Shown here one piece after another: positions 56,500 through 64,000 of a DNA stretch of 64,000 bases; position 1 is the stretch's first letter, and the number at the start of each line of letters is the position of its first letter. The notes under the pieces are model-generated. The model ran no database searches. It was given only the letters and a program-made list of their open reading frames with translations, and was not told the origin of the DNA. The DNA is taken from positions 682,001 to 746,000 of the forward strand of contig CM074769.1 in the NCBI GenBank assembly GCA_037355855.1, in the 5' to 3' direction. The DNA comes from Pseudo-nitzschia pungens (Eukaryota > Bacillariophyta > Bacillariophyceae > Bacillariales > Bacillariaceae). A program made the translations under genes and the position numbers.

Positions 56500-57269
56500 T
56501 TTCGTGTCTTCGGTTGTGTTGTGTGTGGACGGTATGCGTATCGCTGCAGTTTGGTGGACGATAACTGCGTGTTGGAAGGTCAATTGCGAATTTTTGCGAC
56601 GGTTGTTTGATGACGATAGCGATAATTTCAAATTGCTGCCTGCTTGCTGTCTCCGAAGCCATTGATTCATCAACATTCATTTTCTTTCTTTCCCGTAATT
56701 ATCGTACCAGTCATCGATATGGAAACCCGTAACAATTTTGAATTTCCATGGAATCTCTTCGACGCATTAAGGTTACTTAATGCACCGAAGTATTTTTCCA
56801 AAAGATGAGTAAGGCCTTAAAGGAGTAAAGAAAAATACCTCATTTTTCAATGCTGCTCGGAAAATAATACTGCCCTAATTAATAGGCTTATCATGAGCTG
56901 GTATTTCAAGACCAGAATTCACAGAAGGATTACGACTCACTCGACTAACTGGTTTGACTGGAATTATTGGCGCAGCGCTCCTCCGGACATCATGAACGAC
57001 GTGAAACAGAAACAGCATCCAGAAACCAACGAAACGAAGTCAAACAACAATGTCAACTGCATTGATGATTGACTATCTGACTATCTGTCCCCAAACGAAA
57101 AGACGAATCAGCAAGAATCAAGAGCCGATCAGTCAAACCACAGACCAATAGACAAACTACCAGCAAAAATCAGTGAGATCGACGAAACGAAATCCCGACA
57201 TTGACTTGAAGAGCAACAATCCACACAGTCCCGCTACACAAAACAACACAACACAATACAACACACAAC
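56500..57269. other. Divergent spacer before BUD31
   Basis: 770 bp. It contains AAGGTTACTTAATG at about 56768 and an AC-rich leader (AACACAACACAATACAACAC) just before the BUD31 ATG. No gene seen. Confidence 0.5.
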
Positions 57270-58118
57270 ATGCCGCTGCCGAAACGATGGAACAAGAAAA
57301 AGGCGCCTCCCCCCGGATTTGAAATCATAGAGGGCACCCTCGAGGCACTCGAACACGAACTCCGCGACAAGATCAAGGAAACGAACGAAAAAAAGCGCAA
57401 GACCGAATCCATGTGGCCCGTCCACCAGATCGGCTGGCAAAAATCTCGCTACGTCTACGACATGTTCTACACCTACCACCGCATATCGAGGCGGGTCTAC
57501 GACTATTGCCTCAAGCAAAAACTGGTGGACGCCGCGCTCATCGCCAAGTGGAAAAAGCCGGGATACGAGCGCCTCTGCAGCACCTACGTCATCAACCCGT
57601 CCAACTACAAGTTCGGGACCACCAGCATCTGCCGGGTGCCCGCCAAGGACCGGGGACCCGAGCAGGCCACGGCGCAGGATCCCACCACGGGATGCCTGGG
57701 GTGCGCCTCAGGCAGGGGAGCGAGGCCGCGCAACATTTTTGGCAACAAGTACGGCCAGTATCTGGCGGCGGTCCAGATTGCCCGGGAGGAACGCCTCGCC
57801 AAGCTGGAGGAACAAAAGCGGTCGGAGGCCCGGCAACGGGCGGCGGCGGCGGCCGCGGCCGGCGACGACGAAACCGACGATTCGGACACGGAGGACGGCA
57901 GCGATAGCGATGACGACGACGACAGCGACGACGACTACGGCCCCGCACCGGCGGCCGGGATCTGGGCGGGTTCCAACAAGCTGCAGCAACAGAGCGAGCA
58001 AATGGTGGTCGGTGGCGACGACGATGGGGACGACGAAACGGACGACGACGAGAGCGACGACGACGACGACGAGGGACCGGCGCCGCCACCACCAAAAAAG
58101 GCCAAGACGGAAGCGTGA
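57270..58118 (+). CDS. BUD31: BUD31/G10 spliceosome protein with acidic C-terminal extension
   Basis: BUD31 sits in the activated spliceosome core near U6. Seen: the conserved G10 body (PPPGFEIIEGTLEALEHELR, MWPVHQIGWQKSRYVYDMFY, ISRRVYDYCLKQKL, ALIAKWKKPGYERLC, FGTTSICRVP). The family's C-terminal zinc-binding Cys cluster is altered. The usual LCCLRC position reads LCSTYV, NCICRVP reads TSICRVP, and only GCLGC remains near the end. The protein then continues for about 120 residues: an Ala/Arg helix (EERLAKLEEQKRSEARQRAA) and Asp/Glu tracts, total 282 against about 145 in animals. One exon. The extension is in the same frame with no break. Confidence 0.93.
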   Translation: MPLPKRWNKKKAPPPGFEIIEGTLEALEHELRDKIKETNEKKRKTESMWPVHQIGWQKSRYVYDMFYTYHRISRRVYDYCLKQKLVDAALIAKWKKPGYERLCSTYVINPSNYKFGTTSICRVPAKDRGPEQATAQDPTTGCLGCASGRGARPRNIFGNKYGQYLAAVQIAREERLAKLEEQKRSEARQRAAAAAAAGDDETDDSDTEDGSDSDDDDDSDDDYGPAPAAGIWAGSNKLQQQSEQMVVGGDDDGDDETDDDESDDDDDEGPAPPPPKKAKTEA

Positions 58119-59559
58119 GTGCCGGGCTCGCGATAGCCAAACGGCCGGAGGGAGTCTCGATTGCGTCGTGGACCGACGCGGTGGCCCGCGTCTCCGAGGG
58201 AGCGAGAGAGGGACCATCGCGGGGACGCGGGTTTCGGGGGGTCCGGAACGATTCCTTCGAGCATCGCAGCGGTCAATGATAGCAAACGGCTTGGATCGAA
58301 AACCCGGGAACGAACCGGATTTCAGCCAAGAACATTGTGATCAAAACAAAGGTATCCCGTTCCATCCGTGTCCTATTACTTTTTACTTTCGTAGAAATGC
58401 GCTGAATTGTAACAAAAGTTCGCAAGCCTGTTTCTGTTGCGGCACTCCATCCTTGGTTGGTTTCAACACGCAACGCAAATAATATCGTCCGGAGAAAAAA
58501 CTCGATCTTCGTTCTTACCGCTGGTCGGACCGAATTGAGCCCTGCTGTACTCTCTGCATTCCCCTCACCGTGGTGGATTGTCCGTTTTGTTTCGTGGAGG
58601 CTCTCCACAGTTGATGGAATCCACTATTATCCAGCAACATACAGTACTTTTTTTGCATATCCATGAACCGAAATCAAGTCTAGATAGTGACAATCTCCCC
58701 ATTCCCACCGCGATCTTGTGTGCCCACTTCCATGCTTCCAACAAGACGACGGAGGACGTCCTTCGTCTCTCATCGTTTGTTTCGGAATTCACGTCCCACT
58801 GCTCTATATCCCGACCAACAATTTGAGTACGAGTCGGAAAACGATGAGCTGAAAGAACATGATGCGTGACGTTCATTTGGATGGGAATACGTGTATCATC
58901 AGGAGTCTCAAACAACACGAAACAGCGAACTGCTGGCAGCTCGCAATAATGGGATAATCGATCCGACCTCACAATACTCGTTTAGTTCACTAACAAACTA
59001 TCACTCTGTTTCTCTTTGCATGGGATACAAGGCACCTCAAAAATCGAATTCGAAATGCAGCAGTTCGAAATGGGGCACTGCAACTCCCTTTCCAGTACTA
59101 CGGTATGTTCGAACTATTGTTTCAAAACATGCTACAGTACATGTAAACTACGGTACAGTAAATTCGAAAATGTGAGGGCGCATACCTGGTAGCCAAAACA
59201 CAAGACTATGGCCCTTGTTTTGACCTCCTTGATTGACGATGTTTCGGACAACAGAATTGGTTGGACCCAAACAATTCTACACGTAATTACCAGAACAAGT
59301 CAGTCACTCCCCCGGAAATGTACGGCAATTCAAAATTGAACATGTCGAGTTGGACTTTGTGTCTCACATTCTCACCAAAATTGCAATCGTCGTCGGCACT
59401 TTACGGCGCATCCCGTCATCACCTTTGGTGCCGTTCATTACACGTACGTGTAATTCAGAATTACGAAGTACAAAGGAACAAAAAAACATCCTTTCTCAGA
59501 ATTTTCCACAAGTGACCTGCCAGTGATATTATTGTCATCGTCAACAAACCAATTCGAAG
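58119..59559. other. Intergenic
   Basis: 1.4 kb between two + strand genes. Several short frames (for example 58578-58826 and 58891-59175) lack protein-like features. Nothing else recognised. Confidence 0.5.
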
Positions 59560-60399
59560 ATGAGTGCTGCTGCTGCTGCCAACAAAAGTAAATCCTTCTT
59601 TGCCTCGGCATCCAAACGCATCAATTACTGGTTGGAACACCACCCGGTGGTCAGCAACAGCCTCCTCTGCCTGAACCTTTGGGTGGTGGGCGACATTGTG
59701 GCCCAGTATTCCGAGCACCGGCTCATCTCCCACGATGCGGTGCCAAACAACGGGGACGAAACCAACCAGAAGGACCACCGACACACCACAGGCGCAGCAG
59801 CGACAACGACGACGACAACGACAAGCAGCAACTTTTGGGAGGACCAGCTGGACCTCTCCAGGGTGGCGCAGTGTGCGAGCTACGGAGCCTTTGTCACCGG
59901 ACCGATGCTTGCCGTGTGGTACCCCTACCTGGACCGCGTGTGCCTCCGCTACAAGCTGGCCCTGCGCTACGGCATCTGGGCGGCTCCGATCGCCAAGGTG
60001 GCGGCCGACGAGTTCCTCATGGACCCGCCGTCTCTGCTCATGTTTTTTGGGTACATGAACGTCTGCGAGGGCAAGGGCTGGGACGAGTACGTCTCCAAGG
60101 TCCGGACCCAGTTCTTTCCGTCCTGGTTCACCAGCCTGGCGGTCTGGCCGGTGGTCTTGCTGGGGACCTTTCGGTTCCTGCCGGTGCCCGCGCAGGCGCC
60201 GGTGATCAATGTCTGCTGCATCGTCTGGGACGCCTTTTTGTCGCATCGCAACGCCCTCTCGAACCACGCCAACAACAACAACAACAACAACAACAACAAA
60301 AATAGGACCACAGCCACGACCACGGCTTCTGTTGCAATCGAAGCGGAGGACCACGGAGACGGCGCCGGGGGAATGCCGCAAACGGTACGACCCGAGTAG
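59560..60399 (+). CDS. Mpv17/PMP22 family membrane protein
   Basis: 279 residues, one exon. Four-helix proteins of the peroxisomal or inner mitochondrial membrane. Seen: WLEHHPVVSNSLLCLNLWVV then GDIVAQY (family N-terminus), CASYGAFVTGPMLAVWYPYL, and the C-terminal signature region VRTQFFPSWFTSLAVWPVVL, FRFLPVPAQAP, VWDAFLSHRN. A Thr/His-rich insert (about residues 65-88) and a poly-Asn tract (60275-60297) are lineage additions. No clear targeting signal, so organelle not assigned. Confidence 0.93.
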   Translation: MSAAAAANKSKSFFASASKRINYWLEHHPVVSNSLLCLNLWVVGDIVAQYSEHRLISHDAVPNNGDETNQKDHRHTTGAAATTTTTTTSSNFWEDQLDLSRVAQCASYGAFVTGPMLAVWYPYLDRVCLRYKLALRYGIWAAPIAKVAADEFLMDPPSLLMFFGYMNVCEGKGWDEYVSKVRTQFFPSWFTSLAVWPVVLLGTFRFLPVPAQAPVINVCCIVWDAFLSHRNALSNHANNNNNNNNNKNRTTATTTASVAIEAEDHGDGAGGMPQTVRPE

Positions 60400-61083
60400 A
60401 ACGGAAACGTGAACGAGATTCGGTGGGGCGTCCGTCCACGGCTGCCTTGCTCTGTGAGCGTCGAAAACTCTACCGGCTTGCCGAAAGGTCTTCGGTTCCG
60501 ATTTCAGTCTACCAATGTGTCCCGTGGGATACACAAGTTGTCGGAAGAGCTGCGATGGTTCCGTATATATATTGTACTCGCCATTGCCCTCTATTTTTGC
60601 CGAAACAGAGATTCCGGTATTGGAAAGCCGTTGAGTACAACACTCTTTGGGAAGTCTTGAAAGGCATTTTTTGAACATCTAATCGAAATGCCCCGTTCGT
60701 TTGTCGCGGGCAGAGGTGACGAGCGGCCATGATTGAGCCGAGACCACCATGGATGGAACCACCAAGATACTTATTTCGTATTCCAAGGGACAAAATAATG
60801 CGCAACACCGCATAATGCCCAAAACCGCATTATGGAACGGAACCGGTTCTCCAATCCTCAACCTGATTTGGGGAAAAAAATTCGCACAACACCTATTGCT
60901 ACACGTAATAACATCGCCCATAATTATTGTATGTGGTAGTAACGAATCGAGTGCACCAGAGCTATGTATTATCGAGGTTAAACAGTAATGATTTATTTAG
61001 CTTATAAATTTGTGCCGAGCCTTGCGTTGCTTGGGATAAAGATCAATCAATCGATCGATCGATATCGACATCGCGGAGCCGGT
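60400..61083. other. Convergent spacer
   Basis: 684 bp between convergent genes. An ATCG microsatellite lies just beyond the GET2-like stop (about 61045-61066). No gene seen. Confidence 0.5.
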
Positions 61084-62697
61084 TTACAATTCGGCTCCCG
61101 CGTACCCGTCGGCGGCGGCGCCCGCAAGGGGTTCCGATGAATCCGCCGCGCATGACTCCGGATCGCTGCGCAAATGCGTCCAGGCCAGGCCGAAAAAGAC
61201 ACCGCAAAAGACCACGTACATGTCGGACTTGACGTGCAGGTAGACGTCGTAGGCCGTCACGAGCGTCGGAAAGTTGGCGTGGAAAAAGCCCTTGACCATG
61301 GTCTTGGCCACGCCAATGACCTCGATCTTGTTTTGTTTCGTGCCATCCGCGCCGTCCTCTTCCGACTCTTCGGGGATGGATGCGCCCAGGACCGCCTTGC
61401 CCACCACCTGCCGCAAGACAATGGCGATCAAAAAGAGCGCCGGGGGCGTCTGGAACAAGGTCGTGGGAATGGAGAGAATGGACCCGAAAAAGCCCAGGGG
61501 AGCGTAATAAAACAGCCACAACAGCAAGCGGTGGATGGAAATGGCTCCTCGTGCCATTTGGTTGAAAATACCGGGACCCTTGGTCATTTCGTCCAGGTCC
61601 ACGCGGAAGATAGGGTCGATGACGGGTGGGATGTATTCTTCGTCGATGATTTCGTCTCCGCCAAACTCGTCCCCGGTAGTCGAGGAAGACGAAGCGGACG
61701 ACGACGACGACGACGACGACATGAGCTTGTCCTTTAGGGCTTTTTGCTTCGAATCGGTTTCCGTGGACGATGACGACGATGATATGATTGGAGTGAGCGG
61801 ATGCCAGGGATTGCGCTGGACAAAGGGCACGCCGTACTCCTTGACGGCCACCGTATTGCGGACGTCCACCTCGGCGTGAAACTGCTGCACCCCGACGTCG
61901 AATCCCGCAACGAACATGAGAAGAATCACGATCATGTGCATGTAAATGGGAACCCTTTGGACCTTTGTCAGAGGCTGCTTGGAAGCCGGGAAAGCAGCCC
62001 CGGAGGTCGTTCGTTCCGCACCGGCCGCGGAAGACGCCGCTCCGCCGCCGGCAGCCGCGGACGAGCCGGGACCGCTGCTGTCGTCGTTGTTGTTCTCTTC
62101 CTCCATCTTTTTCTTGATGAGCATCTTGCGGCGCATTCGGGCGACACCGACGTATTTTTTCTTGGGCTCCGAAGAAGTAGTGGACGCGATGGGAGCGGAC
62201 TCAGATTCCTCGCATTCGTCGCTGGGGGCGGCTTCCACCTTCTCGGGCTGATGCTCAACGGGCTCTTCCTTCTTGGGCTCCGCCGTTTCGCTCGTGCTTT
62301 CTTCCGGTTTGGACTCGGACTCGGCTTCGGCTTCGGCAGCACTCGCTCCGCCAGATTCCGGTTCGGCAGTGGCAGTGGCAGGGGCCGGAGCGGGAGCGGG
62401 AGCGGGAGCCGCCGACTTTTTGCCGTACCGTCGCTGCCGCGCCGCTCGGATGCGCGCCGCCTTGGAGAGGCTCTCCTTCTTCTCCTCCTCGTCCTGGGCC
62501 GCCGATCCGTCCACGTACTGCATTCGATTGTTGGCCTTTTCCAGGATTCGCCGGCGGCGCTTCTCGGCCTGGGCACGGGCCGCTTCCATGGCGTCCTCGT
62601 TGGTCTGCTGCTGCTGCTGCTCCTCCTCCTCGGGCTTGCTATCGTCCTCCACCGTCTCCGCGACGACGGGGGTCGTGTCTTCGTTTTCTTCTGCCAT
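61084..62697 (-). CDS. Putative GET2/CAML-like tail-anchored-protein receptor subunit
   Basis: 537 residues. N-terminal cytosolic region: AQAEKRRRRILEKANNRMQY at about residues 38-57, a basic patch plus helix like the GET3/TRC40-binding motif of GET2 and CAML (RRxxLL-type helix). A second basic patch (ARMRRKMLIKKKMEEE) follows at about 185. Then come three or four membrane helices (YMHMIVILLMFVAGF; LLLWLFYYAPLGFFGSIL; PALFLIAIVLRQVVG; MYVVFCGVFFGLAW). The order (charged cytosolic arm with an N-terminal RRRR helix, helices near the C-terminus) is the GET2/CAML plan. In that role it would recruit GET3 to the ER membrane. Long Ala/Glu/Ser low-complexity linkers make it larger than known members. 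Identity is inferred from architecture, not from strong sequence match. Confidence 0.6.
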   Translation of the reverse strand: MAEENEDTTPVVAETVEDDSKPEEEEQQQQQTNEDAMEAARAQAEKRRRRILEKANNRMQYVDGSAAQDEEEKKESLSKAARIRAARQRRYGKKSAAPAPAPAPAPATATAEPESGGASAAEAEAESESKPEESTSETAEPKKEEPVEHQPEKVEAAPSDECEESESAPIASTTSSEPKKKYVGVARMRRKMLIKKKMEEENNNDDSSGPGSSAAAGGGAASSAAGAERTTSGAAFPASKQPLTKVQRVPIYMHMIVILLMFVAGFDVGVQQFHAEVDVRNTVAVKEYGVPFVQRNPWHPLTPIISSSSSSTETDSKQKALKDKLMSSSSSSSSASSSSTTGDEFGGDEIIDEEYIPPVIDPIFRVDLDEMTKGPGIFNQMARGAISIHRLLLWLFYYAPLGFFGSILSIPTTLFQTPPALFLIAIVLRQVVGKAVLGASIPEESEEDGADGTKQNKIEVIGVAKTMVKGFFHANFPTLVTAYDVYLHVKSDMYVVFCGVFFGLAWTHLRSDPESCAADSSEPLAGAAADGYAGAEL

Positions 62698-64000
62698 TGT
62701 GCGAGATGCTATGAGATGGGATGGGATGGGATGCGATGAAAAGCGGTGCGTACGTGTTTGATGGTATGTACTTAGTATCTGCTATGTTGTTTCTTTTTGC
62801 TTGTTTCTTTTTGACCCACTTGCGAATGAATGCTGCCGTAGGTGCTTTCGTCTAAAAAGGTTGCAAGGGTTTGCTTTGGTTTCCTTTCAGTTCTTGTGCC
62901 GTACACGTTTCCGTTTTCTGGTTCGAGAAGTAAGATTTACCGGTAGGTGATGTTGTCGTCAGTATTACTTGTACTTGTCACTTGTAATTACTTGTAAGTT
63001 GCTCGTAAAGGTACGGTATTTTGTTACGAATCTCCTGAAAGCCTCTCATCACATGGGCTGAGACAACGAACCTCTGATGACTTTGCATCGTATGATACGA
63101 GTACACAAACGGGTACAGTACGTACCTCCACTAGGCAAAGGAACCTCGCTCGTGGCTCGTTGCTCGTGGCCGCTAGTCCAATAGACGGCATTGTTTCAAA
63201 TTCAAAACACAAAACACACACGCACATCGTCACACACTTTGTGTCGGCATGTTATCATAAAAACTGATACTAGAAGCAAGGTATGTCCTCCAAATGGTCG
63301 AGTGAGTCAAAGAATATTACGAAGTACTTCATAGTTTTTGCTACACTCGTGTTGGATGGTAAGGTTAATTAATTAACCTTACCGTAACCTAATGACATCA
63401 TATTACCTTACGTAAAGTAACTTAACCTTACTTCTGCACAACCAATCGCGGATGCAACCTTGGCGACATTCAGTCGTGGGGTATGTTGCTGGAAGCGGAC
63501 TGGAAGGAGATGATATGTCATTCGTTCTGTGTTTCCCGGTTCCCGATTTTTCGATTCAGTAATTAGTAATTACTGCCGTACTTGTACGTATTCCATTTTC
63601 TCACAAGGTTTTGTACCGGTGTTCCAATGGCGTTCCTGGCGATGGAGATACCAATCATTGGTCGCTTCAGTACCCGATATGCAAGCTGCAACGCCGATGT
63701 AGATAGTGGAGGGGGTGACTGCGATCGTTGATCTCTCCCGCGCTAATCTCGAAGCCCTTCGGTATCGGCATTGCGCTTGAGAGATTGATTGATTGATTGA
63801 TTTGTTGCAGACCAGGCTTGGGATCATTTGCGATGTGTTCGTGTTCGAGAAAGGTAAGAAATGAGAAGCTAGAAGACACGCATTGGGAATGCGTGAACCG
63901 AGCGATATGGTGTCATTTTGTGAGCGCGTGCGAGTGTCTCGGTCGAAGCGATCCATGCTCTAGAGGGAAAGGCATCACTAATAATACTGTACCACGCAAG
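62698..64000. other. Intergenic to window end
   Basis: 1.3 kb with no supported gene. It holds TACCGGTAGG / TTACTTGTAAGTT motifs at about 62935-63010, the palindrome at 63358-63383 and a GATT microsatellite at about 63783-63803. The frame 63570-63956 (-) is not protein-like. Confidence 0.55.
63358..63383. repeat. 26-bp perfect palindrome
   Basis: GGTAAGGTTAATT followed by its exact reverse complement. It is the longest and cleanest member of the TAAGGTTA/TAACCTTA motif family scattered through the spacers. Confidence 0.9.

Noticed and set aside
1..64000. CRISPR arrays, rRNA, tRNA, bacterial operons
   Set aside because: The tandem arrays are coding repeats without spacers. No cloverleaf with A/B boxes or rRNA core motifs were seen by eye. 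Introns and gene families are eukaryotic.

Overview
The window is nuclear DNA of a eukaryote, most likely a diatom and probably a pennate one. Genes lie on both strands with their own spacers. GT-AG introns are mostly 90-230 bp. Two proteins (MOSC at 41.2 kb, RUS at 46.0 kb) begin with signal peptides followed by SFAP / AFAFP motifs, the hallmark of import into a secondary red plastid. The other families are core eukaryotic ones. The species assignment is inference; the gene identities rest on recognised protein motifs.

Layout. 0.2-7.8 kb (+): PDS5 cohesin regulator. 8.5-9.3 kb (+): broken reading frames of an unrecognised gene. 9.3-13.3 kb (-): MIOS, a GATOR2/SEA subunit. 14.8-22.8 kb (+): a very long acidic protein gene built from several unrelated repeat families and ending in a small Cys motif. 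23.1-23.8 kb (-): single-pass membrane protein, divergent from LSM7 (24.3 kb, +). 25.1-27.1 kb (-): membrane-anchored matrixin-like metalloprotease with an RS-like repeat arm. 28.2 kb (+): hypothetical. 29.7-30.4 kb (-): LSM12. 31.3-33.9 kb (+): SAS10/UTP3. 33.9-40.4 kb (-): WW-WW-FYVE-armadillo protein. 41.2 kb (+): MOSC protein. 43.7 kb (+): N6-methyl-AMP deaminase. 46.0 kb (+): RUS/DUF647. 48.0 kb (-): RRP42. 50.2-53.2 kb (-): MCM4. 54.8-56.5 kb (-): FAD/NAD(P) oxidoreductase. 57.3 kb (+): BUD31. 59.6 kb (+): Mpv17/PMP22. 61.1-62.7 kb (-): putative GET2/CAML-like receptor. There is no operon logic. Loose themes are RNA processing (LSM7, LSM12, SAS10, RRP42, BUD31) and chromosome biology (PDS5, MCM4).

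The most striking signal is not a single gene. Many conserved genes can only be read end to end by skipping one nucleotide at one or more points. All of the roughly 36 breaks I could place read most simply as +1 shifts (one extra base), and none requires a -1. In the repeat gene, six of the extra bases can be located by comparing neighbouring repeat units. After allowing for the introns I propose and the +1 steps, PDS5, MIOS, SAS10, the FYVE-ARM gene and MCM4 each give a whole number of codons. The cheapest explanation is insertion-type consensus error. If reads confirm the bases, widespread +1 frameshifting during translation would have to be considered.

Spacers carry recurring short motifs: TAAGGTTA/TAACCTTA palindromes, ACTAGTAGT runs and microsatellites.
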